The notes under the pieces were generated by a model. The model saw nothing but the letters and a program-made list of their open reading frames with translations. It made no database searches and was not told where the DNA came from. Of a stretch of 64,000 bases of DNA, positions 44,343-55,531 are shown in pieces (position 1 is the first letter of the stretch; each line of letters starts with the position of its first letter). The DNA is from Rhynchonema sp. JSB1_4. Its lineage: Eukaryota; Nematoda; Chromadorea; Monhysterida; Xyalidae. The translations under genes and the position numbers were made by a program. Location: NCBI GenBank assembly GCA_030248065.1, contig JASAMV010005168.1, positions 78,023-142,022 of the forward strand, written 5' to 3'.

Positions 44343-47300
44343 ATGACGTTGAATAACGCCGATCACGACTTCGAGTCTGAGCCGTGCGGCGGTCTGGACC
44401 CTGAGACGGCAAGGCGGAATGCCGACAAATTCACGCTTTATGCCGCTGATCGACAATTTGACGGGCTGACTTATGATCTGGAGGGCCAGTGGTCGGGGCC
44501 CTATTGTTTCGTCCAAGCCGCTGACACCCAATTTGGCATGATGGCCAACTTTAGATGGGACCGGAAAAGGACAGATCCCACAACGATGGTGAATGGACCT
44601 GATGATCAGGCAAACACGTCCAGGGACAATGGTGATGATGATGATGATGACGATAGACAATTGATTGACTGGACGCAAGAGGTACGTAAAGGCAAACTAC
44701 ACCAACACGAGCCCGATTTCGAAGGTGGCGTGTATTCAAAACGAATAGAAAGAGAAAATCATCATGCTCCATTTTGTATTCTTCAACGTGTAACATTTCC
44801 CAAATCAGCAGCCACGTATGAATGTTTCACCATTCTGCCAGCTGCGAAATCGAGCTGATGTTGGTGTGGTTTGTCTTTACGTGTGGCTTGGTAGTACCTC
44901 TGACCTATTATGTGCCACAGTAGACCGGCGGCGTACCAGGACTTCGTCAGTACAACTGCACCAGATTGTCGCGTGTGAATAAAAAAAGGAAAAACGTATG
45001 TTTACTGCTCACGAATATCTCACGAGCGTGTCAGTGGGAGTCATTTTGCACCTAGTCTGTTACTAATCATGAAAATAATTTCTTCCTGAGATAACTCTGG
45101 CTTGGAGAATGGTGGTGTCAGGTGCTAATTCTATACCAACAGGACGCAAAAGGGGTAATATTCGATTCAGGTGCAATTAACAGCGCGTGCCGTGGATGCG
45201 ATCAACCGTATTCGACCCCGACCTCGATTCTTTGTTGTTTGTGGCGATCTGATTGATGCCATGCCCGGCGAGGAGTACAGATCGGTGCAGATCAGGGATT
45301 ATAAGGTTGGTGACTTGTGGGAAAGAAAAATTGAGTCTACCTGCTGTGTTCATGTACATGATCAGGCGGGATCGGGACCTGGAATTTTTGGTCACCATGA
45401 GATAGGCCAACACAACAACAACAACGGCAGCAGCGCAGGAGCTAAACCAGCGGTGCATTGCGTTTTGTCCTCCTGCAAAACCGGAACATGTCATGGCTTA
45501 TTTTGATAGGCAACAGACGACAAATGATGTTGAACCCTCCTTGCGCGCAGCAGGTCAAAGATACCTGACAAATAAAGTTCACATTATCACACACTTTACT
45601 TTACATTCTGTCTGACAGAGTGTCCTATCCCACCTGCATCCCGACATCCGTCCGATTTGTGTGTGCGGCAATCACGACATCGGCAATCGTCCGACACCCG
45701 ACACTATCGATTCGTATCGACGCGATTTCGGCGATGACTACTTCGAATTCTGGGTCGGCGGATGTCGGTGGGTGTCGAACCCGTAGCTTACAATACTCTA
45801 TGGCTTATAGTCTCACCGATTGAGCTACGCGCTCTTTCAAATTGCAGATATTTGGTGCTCAACTCGCAATTCTACCAAGACGACAGTCAATGTCGACAAC
45901 TCAGGCTCGAACACGACAACTGGCTGGACGCGAAACTCAAACCGAACGCTCATCGGCCGCACAAACATTTCATTGGCTTCCAGGTTGGTTGATGCCATAA
46001 AATTCGCTCAGAGTGATGTCTTGTCTTGCGTGTTACCCCTTTCACAAAGTTCGTTCTAGGTCCTCAACTGCAAACACACGATAAGCCTAACGTTAAGTGG
46101 AAGAAGCATAATTTGTAGACGTGTAAAGTGTACGGAGCTGAAAATAAATACAAAACAGGGTTGAAAGTTACGGGAATGAAAAATAAATGCAAAACCAGGA
46201 CAGGAAAGGGGGAGAAGGTGGACGAAATCACGAGACAGACAGACACAAACTTTGTTCAAGTTCAACTGACACGCAGCTTTTCCGAAAGCCTAGCGTTTGT
46301 GACTTGTGAAGTGTGAGCTTAGCTCCGTAGCTGGGCTATCGATCAATGAAACCAATTGCACCGCCATTGATGTGACGTCACGGCCCCGTTTCGTGCTCTT
46401 TTCACGCACGGATGGTGCACCAGGTCATCGTCAGTGCGAATGCAGCAATTTATAGCATAAGTCAGTGAGAACGCATCTTATTCCCCTGATCAAACGTCAC
46501 TTGTTGAACTGCATTCAGCACGTCGCCCCGTTCCTATACGAGCGACACGAGGAGCCCGTGGACGTGTTCGGCGACTATCGATGGTGCTTCAATTTCGGCG
46601 ATCGAAAAACGAGATATGAATTTCTGGACAAACTCAAATCGGCCGGCATGAGCAAACTGTTCTGTGGACATTACCATCGGAATGCGGGCGGCTGGGATGA
46701 CAAGCTGGAGGTGGGTGACTGGATCAGTCGAAGAATATTTTCCAGAAAGAGATTCATTTATGAAAGTAATAGAATCGATTCGTACCCTTCTCTTTTGTCA
46801 CGTGGTCACCTGGTACATTCTCATTGAAGATCCACTGGTGCACCGCCTGTCTGTGAAGCACCGGACGAAGCGAGAAAAACTAACGTGTGTAAGCAAAATT
46901 GTTTGATGGAGGTCCAAGCATAGTTTTAGACATTTTACGTGCATTGTGGAGCTAAAATTTCAGGAGTGCATCTAAAAATAGAAGATTAGGTGCAATTTGC
47001 ACAAATTTTTTTTGGCATTTTGCACAGACAACAAAATTTTAGGCCTAAAACTTGGACATCTATGTGCAAACGCACCTCGTGAATTTTGAAAAAAAAAACA
47101 TGGGAAAGCCCAAGCGCATCAACCATTTCGGTGTCCCCTGTACTCCATTGAGCGTGATGTCATATTAATTGTATCCTCCTCATCTGACCCGAACAACCCA
47201 CACAGGTTGTCGTGACGTCAGCAGTCGGATGTCAGCTCGGTTCCGATGCGCACGGACTTCGGATCGTCAAAGTCACTGAATCGTCGGTCACACACGAGTA

Positions 47301-47343
47301 TTGTTCGATCGATAAGATTCCCAGTCAGGTCAAACTTGACTGA
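44343..47343 (+). CDS. CPPED1: calcineurin-like phosphoesterase domain protein 1
   Basis: Metallo-phosphatase of the CPPED1 family (Ser/Thr protein phosphatase, cytosolic in vertebrates). Six exons: 44343-44681, 45171-45305, 45619-45767, 45848-45983, 46519-46710 and 47206-47343 (TGA), in phase throughout, giving 362 aa; human is about 314. The extra length is an acidic Asp-rich insert and the N-terminus in exon 1. Metal-site motifs in order: [46 protein letters not shown], then GHYHRNAGG and [19 protein letters not shown]. The start codon follows CACAAG, a good context. Exon 1 ends six bases before a MITE (44687). Intron 3 is 80 bases and tRNA-like. Confidence 0.96.
44687..44879. mobile_element. 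TIR MITE (TAAAGGCAAACTAC) immediately after CPPED1 exon 1
   Basis: Diverged copy of 345-536, with ends TAAAGGCAAACTACACC and GGTGTGGTTTGTCTTTA. Exon 1 ends at 44681, so the donor GTACGTAA is half flank and half element. Confidence 0.85.
45768..45847 (-). other. antisense tRNA-like sequence forming CPPED1 intron 3
   Basis: The 80-base intron, read on the minus strand, has A box TAGCTCAATCGG (45827-45816) and B box GGTTCGACACC (45781-45771) at tRNA spacing. Acceptor ends do not pair well, so it is tRNA- or SINE-derived, not a working tRNA. Exon phases on both sides are intact. Confidence 0.65.
46414..46446. repeat. intronic hairpin motif, copy in CPPED1 intron 5
   Basis: GGTGCA...TGCAGC stem (five of six pairs) with loop CCAGGTCATCGTCAGTGCGA. 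Confidence 0.6.
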
Positions 47344-49785
47344 ATTAATGAACAACAGTGGAATTGTATAATGGATTGTATTTATATCATCCTGATCCAC
47401 GTATATTGCGTGAGCTCTAGTCCCACATAAGCATCCTACACGCTTTGTTGTGCTTATTTCATTGTGGTCGTTCCTTCATGGTGTCAATTAGATCAGTCAA
47501 ACTACCAGTTCCTGACGACCAAAGGATAATTATTCTGTGTCAAATTTGGTGATCGTATCGGATATGTCTGGATCGATAGGATATATCTACCCGGACCGGT
47601 ACGATACGAACCTGATCCTATCACCAAGTTTCTTACTGGTCAATGTCAATAGGACAGTAACTAATATCATCGTCACAACCTAGTTGTACCAGTCATTTCG
47701 TTGTTGCTAAGTCCACTAACTCGACATTGTACATTCGTTACTTTTACATTTTAGAAGGACCACATGCTCGATTTTTTGTCCGATTTTCTACTCAGTTATT
47801 TTGTACCTCCTAACCCTTGACTTGATCTTGTTCCGGATTGTACACAAATACCAATGTATTCATACCGTGACCGCGTCATAAATTCGTATTAGTGCTGTGC
47901 GCGTCGTAATGCTTTTAGACATCAAGTTCTGCAGCGCGGCATTAATAATTCCGATCTAATAATAACTGTTACATATTTGTTCACGTCAGTTTGTACAAAA
48001 CAATGAAATCCTGCTGTATTTGTTGTTCATTTGTGGTGTACATATTAGGTCTGATTTGATACAGAGTTCTATCTGCGGATTAGTGATGTCACACTCTAAA
48101 TATCAGTCTGGAGCTACTCCATTCCAGTACAAATAAAATCTACAAAATTCGATCAAGACTCGATTAAAATGATTCGTAATGAAGCAGGGTGTGCAACCCC
48201 GTTCGGTTGGCCGTGTCACTATCTGTTGTCCCTTGATCTGCTTTTCTGCTGCTTCATTTTCGATTTATTCGTGCATTTTTAAATTTTAAATTTTGCACAA
48301 ACATGTGAACTTCAGACAGACAGGTGTTGAGTCTGTCAGTCAAACTATGGTCCACCTGGCAACAAACAAGTGCGTACGTGCCTGATAGTGAGGAGCCTGT
48401 TTATGCGAAATACTTTTTATTGCGTTGTTTCCTCTGGCATGTGAATGTAGGTGTTCGTTTTGAGTTCGACGTTCGTCTTGATTGTATTACGCCACAGAAT
48501 CTTGCGGGACAACGCACCTGTACCTGTCGAAGTTTTCCACTTTGCCCCCTTTTTCCAAATGTACTTGTCGTGCGTCGAAGTGGAAATAGTTCCATCTGTA
48601 GTCCCAAGATTACCGTTTTGACAAGAATATTTATGAGAGACTGATCTTTCACTTTGAGCCCCATTGGGTGCCTGTCAAGTGGAAATCTCCGGTGTGTGCC
48701 TGTTTGTGGTGCGAAGTAGCGAATCATAAACAGCACACTTCATTGAATACACACACACTGCCTTGCCTGTGTCGCCGTCGCCATTGACTTTGCAATGAGC
48801 GCACATGTCAATATGCATGTACGTCAGTTCAAGGTTGCATAATCAGATGCGCTAAGAATCGATTTCCTATTGCATAGAACCAAGTCAATTCTTGCACCCA
48901 GTTTATCGGACATGTATCGAAGGTTGATGAAACCATGATGGACTAGTGTGCCTGTTCCTATTATATGGAAATTTGAAAACGCGCGCTGTTTTGTTATTCT
49001 TGTGTTTTGCACTGAACAAATGTGTTTTGAGGTCAAAAATTCTACTGGCGCGAAAAACCCCTAATTTGTTTCCTGTTTCCTTTTGATGCGCGTGAACTAC
49101 GCGTTTATAAAAAAAACTCCCGACCCACATTGGATTGTTTTTTTGTCTCCTGCATTTGTCTCTGCCAGTTTCATCTGTATAATGTTCCCGTCGAAGTGGC
49201 ATCCCTGGATACCAGTGTATGAATCAGCGCCGTTTGTTTTGACAACGCGCTCTGAGTAAAGTAACAGCTGACTTGAAATACAACTGACGATCTAAATGCA
49301 GCCGACTACCTTGTGCATCTCAGATCTCACTCATGCAAAACCGTGCCCCTTTGACTTCTGGAACTGAACTCAGATGTCATTCTATTATACTACACAGATA
49401 CTTTTGACCGGTTTTGTGTGAATGAACAGACAGACTCTGGCAATTTCGTCTGACGTCGCTTTATGCACTTACCATGCCATTTACGCGACTACTGACTGGT
49501 GCCATTGTGTTTGCTTAGGCCTGGTTTTGTTCATGCTTTTTGACTTTGGTGTCACACACACAGGCGAACCCATTAGGGGCCAAGAGCACATTCACGTACA
49601 TATATGCCTAGCTCATTTTTATGGTTATGCCATTGTTGATTTGGTTCGATTGTGACCCAGTTCAGGGTCTGTGTGTTGGTTTCACTCTGGCGTCGACAAT
49701 AACCCCACCTGTTTCAGTGCCAATTACTGATCCAAAATATTCAAGTGCCAACGCGGTATTTTCGCAACTTATAGTAGCGCCAATA
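47344..49785. other. intergenic region between CPPED1 and the SDR gene
   Basis: A small inverted pair at 47542-47631 (AAATTTGGTGAT ... ATCACCAAGTTT) looks like a 90-base MITE remnant; similar GGTGA...ATCGGATC pieces occur near 4200. No exon with domain support otherwise. Confidence 0.4.
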
Positions 49786-52700
49786 ATGCTGGTGTCAATT
49801 CAGTTCTGGCTATTCTGCGTTCTTTGGGCTGTGATCGTACAGTAAGTTGGCGATTTTCATTGTTTTCTGTCATTTCTAATCACAAATCATTCTTATTTTT
49901 ACATGAAACTTTTCAGTAATCTCAGTGCTTACATTCCATACCTGATCGTGCGTGTGGCGCTGGTTCTGCTCTGTCCGCTGTATTTCAAGTTGGTCTTCGG
50001 GGGTTTTCAGTGTTTTGTTGTTCTCAGACACCTTTGCGGTAAAATCGATGTTTCATGCAGCTCACTGGGTAAGATCAGCCGTCAAGTCCTTTGCGCACTG
50101 GTCAACCACATAGCCCGCTGACTGATGTTTCACTGTGAGAAATGATCGCATCAAAATTCTTGTATTGTTTATTATCCAAACCAAGCTATTCGTTAAGGTT
50201 TCATGCGAAACACGGCCGTATTCACCAATCGAGTTTTATCAAACAGGCCCTATTTCTACAAACAAGTGCCCAGCGACAAACGATGTGACGGTCGTACCGT
50301 GTGTGTGATCGGCGCGAGCACTGGCATTGGACGAGCGTTGGCTCGCCTGCTCACTGACAGAGGTATTGGTGTCCGTTGGAAGAGTGTATGGGAAAGATCA
50401 ACGTTGAAGGCACTGTTGTGAAGTATTCAGCGCGCTTTGCTTGCCCGATTCTACCTGTTTACAAAGACGGATGGTGCACCAAGTCATCGTCAGTGCGTAT
50501 GCACCACGTGGCAACGCGACTCCAAGATCACACACGAACTGGCTTGGATGTCCAAGGGTGCCAGAACGTTTCGCTATGCCACTTGCTGTTTCATAAAACT
50601 TAGGTTCATTCGTTGCTCTCAAAGTTGTATTCATAACCCGGCTGCATGGCTAAATGTTTCACCCGCTTGTATCCCCCACAGGTGCGACGGTGGTGCGTGC
50701 GGCCCGTTCAATCGATATGTTGGAGACACAACAAAAAGAAGATGGCGGATCGGGTCTATCGTTGCACGTGGATTTGGCAGATTTGGGTTCGATTCGCCGT
50801 TTTGCCGCACAGCTGAAGGCACAAGTACCGCGACTGGACTGTTTGGTGTTGAATGCTGCCTATCACGGAGCACAACGCACCACAAAGGACGGGTTCGAGT
50901 ATACGCTGGGTGTCAATCATTTGGGTTTGTGCAATATTGTGGGACTTTATTGGTCGTTTAAAATTTGAGATACAGTCTACCCTCTTTATAGTGACATGAT
51001 CGGGACCACCCATTTTCAGTCCCTATTAAGAACTTCCACTATGTAGTGTGTAACTTTGAGGTTAACGCAGATCGAGGATTAAAACGGCTTTAAAACAATA
51101 TTGACTACATGGATGGTACCACCATAAAGGGTGTCAGTGTAAAGAGATTATCCTGTAATTTCCTTGCGGTGTGACTGAAATTAACGGCCGTGAATCAAAC
51201 TTGGTGAGTAAGTTGGATCTGTGTCTTGGTCACATGCCGTTGTTGATCGAGGACGTTTGGAGATTGAAGCTGTCCGATTTTGCATCATCGTGAGGGCTGT
51301 CGATTAGCTGACAATGTAGAACCTGTTCTTTCAAATAAACAGTTATCTGACTGCGTCAACATCGGCTTAGGGCCGAGATCCTGTCACCGTGTACTGTATG
51401 ACGCCGACGCAAGCTCATTTCCATCCCAATATCCCACTACCTGCAGGTCACATGTATCTGGTGCACGAACTGCTCGACGTGTTGATTCGCAACGGTCCGT
51501 CACAGATTGTCGTGGTCGCGTCAGACTTGCATCGAATGTGTCCGAAAGTCAGATTCAATGTGAGTTTCGGTTAGCTGGATTCGTGATCACAAAGCGCAAA
51601 AATTGGCAACACGTGTTACAAGTTAAACCGCAACTTCGCATCGCAGTCTGGTGGCCTGCTAAAATGCTGTTTGTAACTTACGCATCGAGCCACAGGGCGT
51701 GAACGTATCAGACAAAACAAATTGTCGAAATTATTCGCAGTATCTGTATCTGGTCCATTTTCATTTCTTCACAGGATCTCATGTACCAAGCACCCGGCAG
51801 CTATACGTTGATGGGCTTTACGGCATACAATCACAGCAAATTGTGCAATGTGTTGTTCGCCGGAGAATTGGCATCACGGTTGAGGGGTGAGTGTCACGCC
51901 ATAATATTGTATTGAATTGAATAAAACGTGTGTTCTGATTAAGCTCAAGTCCAGGCAGTAGCGATTCTTGGATATTAATGCTCAATAATTGATGCCCCCT
52001 TTGCGGAGTCGAGTTGCCATGCTACGACATTTGTCCAATCCGTCTTACAAACTGACGGTGGTGAACCAGTTTATCGTCAGTGCGAATGCACGGAAGTTTA
52101 ACTCCTTATTACGTAACCACTTGTTCTTCAGGCACAGGTGTGACCGTCAGCGCAGCACACCCAGGCACCCCGGTCCAAAGTGAACTAGTCCGTTCAAATG
52201 CGTTTTTCGGCCATTGGCTAATCCACAACTACATTCTGCCGTTGGTCTACTTTCTGTGGTGTCGACGAGCTGCGGATGGGGCACAAACGTTGTTGCATTG
52301 CGTGGTGGATAGACAGGCACAGACACAAACCGGACTGTACTATGAGTGAGTGCAGTTCAGTAGCTGGGAATTTGATAGCTTTTGTATGACCACTGCCCAG
52401 AGTGCGACAGTTTGCCAGTTTAGTTCGGTATTCACCGACGAACGGAACACAAGGATGTGAGTGAATTAGTTGATCGCTAAAGCGGTGAGATCAGTTTGTG
52501 CTGCGCTCATAAAACCTAACTTGCTGAGCACGAAAGTGCAACGCAGTGAGAAGTATTGCTAAGGTAGTGGGTATTCCTTCTCAATTGTGACCCTGACCCT
52601 ACCAGATGTTTACGTTCAGGGGATGCTCCAGGATTACACTAAGTGTGTTGATAGTGCTGAGTGCAGCCTACGCTAAGCCTAACCATGAAAGTGAATCTTC

Positions 52701-53033
52701 TGACCGGGTTCCAACTCTCTGTTTCTTTCTCGAAAACTCTAAAGGGACTGATCACCTGTTTATAAGATTAAAACAGTTTTCTCCAAATAGCCCACGGAGG
52801 TTGTGATCGACTGCTTTTCGTGTCGGTATTGGTATCCCTTATGTGAAAATTTCCAGCAAAAATATAACTTCGACTGCCTTGTGATTTGCACCATCAGGAA
52901 TCTGCGCTCGGTGTCACCGTCGGCTGCCGCAGTCGACCAACGTGCTGCCAACGAAATGTGGACGAAATCATGCGATTTGCTCAAAATCGATGCCGACTGG
53001 GGTACATCAACGCGAAAGACCGCTTGTGGGTGA
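49786..53033 (+). CDS. membrane-anchored short-chain dehydrogenase, retinol-dehydrogenase type
   Basis: NAD(P)H-dependent oxidoreductase. Eight exons: 49786-49841, 49917-50002, 50198-50362, 50682-50924, 51447-51559, 51775-51886, 52132-52345 and 52898-53033 (TGA), 374 aa, all phases consistent. Exons 1-2 give hydrophobic segments (FWLFCVLWAVIV; YLIVRVALVLLCPLYF), so the enzyme is probably membrane-bound. Cofactor motif CVIGASTGIGRALARLL; acidic DLADLGS; LVLNAAY replaces the usual NNAG. Catalytic Ser is in VVVASDLH and the YxxxK pair is in YNHSKLCN; then SAAHPG. The C-terminal part (ADGAQTLLHCVV..., AANEMWTKSCDLL) matches RDH11-14-type proteins. The substrate cannot be told. The first two exons rest on splice logic only. 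Introns carry two copies of the hairpin motif. Confidence 0.9.
50473..50505. repeat. intronic hairpin motif, copy in SDR intron 3
   Basis: GGTGCA/TGCACC stem fully paired, with loop CCAAGTCATCGTCAGTGCGT. Confidence 0.6.
50973..51140. mobile_element. pogo/Tigger-like MITE in the SDR gene
   Basis: The left tip CAGTCTACCCTCTTTATAGTG resembles the element at 5066. The right tip (ACCATAAAGGGTGTCAG) is diverged. TA precedes the left tip. Confidence 0.45.
52057..52093. repeat. intronic hairpin motif, copy in SDR intron 6
   Basis: Loop AACCAGTTTATCGTCAGTGC is conserved; the stem (GGTGAA/TGCACG) is partly degraded. It ends 38 bases before exon 52132. Confidence 0.5.
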
Positions 53034-55531
53034 TATGATATTGACATTCTAGGCTAATTGTAGTGTGGTTGACGCAAGTCGTTTCATTAAATTGGGGACG
53101 CAGCACTTCAGGTTTGCATGTGTCGTGTTGAACGTGGAAATTAGGTATTTTTATCGGACTGTGCGTCAACCACTTAGTCAATAACTAGCAATTGAACTAT
53201 TTTTTTACCAGAACTTATGCGTTTTACCGCGATATTAGGTCTCCTTGCTATGCATTGTTTGTTACGATCTGTCTCTTGTTCTTGTGATCTTCATGCTGAC
53301 ACAGGCACGCGTTTTCACACTTTTTGCATCAAAACTTGTTTGTTTGCTGTTAATTTAGAACTCTTTATTATGTCTATTTTCGTTTTATTTTTCGTCATCA
53401 ACAACGTATCAGCGCCTAAAGACGAATAAAAATCGAATTATTTTTGTGGAATTCAGTTTAAACATACGTGGTGAACGGTTACAGCAGGAAAAACGTGCTG
53501 TCTGAGCATGTCGTTTTTTGTACAAGCGAAAATAACCATCAGTTAATGCAATGTAGGCATTACCAATCGAGAATATTTTTCATTGACACGTGCATCTGGT
53601 TGTAAAATGCTACACTTGTATTTGTGGTTGCTTGCGCGTCAAACTTGTTTTACAATTTTTCTCTTGAATGCTGATCAAATATCACCGAACCTCACAACAT
53701 CCGTTATGTTTAGCAGTCACATGCTTGCATCAGTGGTAACCAATGGCAAATTACGACCATAAAGGTGGTCTTAGCATTGCATGACTGCACTGTCACCCCC
53801 TGCTGTCAACCACAAAAGGAGATATTACGCACTGGGTGCTGACGCAGTATAATGGACCATTATGTACCTTCATGCTGCAGGGTTCTTCCTTTCCGAATCA
53901 GACAAGACCAATGACGTTTCTAAAGCCTAATTTTGTTACGTAGATACAGAATAATGGAAACCGTGGGCGCAGCGAATCCGCTGGCTGTTTGTGATTTCAT
54001 CACAATAACGATCCTTCAATAGCAAGTCCCCCGATTCGCATACAATCACTCAAGCAGGTGTACAAACGCTAGTTATGTATGTGCGTAGCGGCAGGAAAGG
54101 TCCTTCGGGGACGTGTGCACGAAAAAATCAAAAAACCGGATCGAGTTTGCTGCACATATTGGTTTGGTTGGTTATTTTACGGGGCCGCGCCGTAACGCAC
54201 GTTGCAACCAGTTTTGCACCCGTAAACTATTAGGAATTCAAAAAAGCGACAGTGTCCACCTTGGCTTGCTTTGTTGTGCACTGCTCGTTGACGCTTATGT
54301 TCAGTCAGTATGCACAGTGTTTGCATTTTCGTTAGGAAGGTTTTTCAACTATTCAGCGCCGCCGGCTAGTGTGCGTTTTTGCAACACAGGTTTGTCGCAC
54401 ATACCAGCAATGGAACTTTACAAAAACAGAATATGTAATGGAAGACTCTTCAGTTCTTCCCGCGTTTATTTGTGGCAGCATTTTTTTCAAGACTGTGTGT
54501 CTTGAAATATCTATGTCTCACGACAACATAAAAATATGTACATATCTATAGTTGCATGTCACATCGTGTATTCAATAGCAAGTCAAACAACAGTCTTGCA
54601 CTGAAATAGTGCTTCATCTTTCACTTCGTAGCAAGTGCGCAATGTTACTCACTTACGACCGAAACGTTAGGTCCTTTACTCCAAAAGTCCAAGGCAACTC
54701 AGTTTACGCTATAAAAAGCTGTGCTCTCGTGTCAGCAGCCTCAAGCACCATACTTTGAGCCTTTTTTGTCGAGTTCTGTCCACTCAAAAGTAATCGTTTG
54801 AAACCAGAGTAAATAACACCACCTGGCGCGCAATCACTGTCGTTTCCGGAAAACTGCACGGGGATTTTAACGTGCTTTTCACTGTATCCTGTCAGCAACA
54901 GCACTGGGAGACCGCCAAAAGAAAATCCAGGTCTCATGATCTGCCCCACCCTGTAGATCCAGGTCCAGGGTGAGGTGAGGTGTGTGAGTGCGCTTGTGTG
55001 TCATTTACCCGTCTTTGTGAAACATCAACTTCCTCTCACTTGTGATGCCGCGTTTGCTCCCAGAGCTTTTTATATGAAAGCCAATGAGCATATGACAGCC
55101 TAATGCTACAAGCATTTCAGTTTGTTTTTCCACGCTCAGGCTTCAGGTCAGGTGGTGTGCCTTAGGTATAGGAGCTCCGATGCGTGACATGTGGCAGACA
55201 CGACTGAAAAACATTATATGCTCGAGGTGTTAAATTTCTGGCATGCTCCGCTCCGCGCTATACCATACATTTTGGCAGCTTTCTGCTGCGGTTTTTGCTG
55301 TTGTTTACCTATATAGGCGGTTATTTGTATCGCACCTGGCACCCATCTGAGCTCAGGTCCACTTTTTGTTTAAAAATTTATTCAAGTAACAACACCTGCA
55401 AAGTATCAGCTCTAAAAATTGTATAGTCTTTTTATGTCTGTTTTCTGTTTGCTTGTTTATCGCCGCTGTATAGTAATCAACGTATACAGTATGTATAACT
55501 AAATACTCTTCAAATTTTTCAGCTTAAGAAA
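53034..55531. other. intergenic region, mostly unique
   Basis: A short frame at 53217-53429 (70 aa) starts with a signal-like MRFTAILGLLAMHCLLRSVS and has a second hydrophobic stretch. Its stop overlaps AATAAA. It may be a small secreted or membrane peptide but has no family support. Nothing else is recognised. Confidence 0.3.
53217..53429 (+). CDS. small hypothetical secreted/membrane ORF
   Basis: 70 aa: an N-terminal hydrophobic signal-like segment, then CSCDLHADTGTRFHTFC, then a second hydrophobic segment (FIMSIFVLFFVINN). TAA is followed at once by an A-rich AATAAA. No intron is needed. It could easily be chance. Confidence 0.25.
   Translation: MRFTAILGLLAMHCLLRSVSCSCDLHADTGTRFHTFCIKTCLFAVNLELFIMSIFVLFFVINNVSAPKDE

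Noticed and set aside
45768..45847. Functional tRNA gene on the minus strand
   Set aside because: The acceptor ends do not pair and the anticodon arm is short, and the sequence is spliced out as an intron; kept as tRNA-derived.
54113..54505. A 130-aa open frame
   Set aside because: No ATG near its start, no domain, no splice signals in useful places and ordinary base composition; most likely chance.
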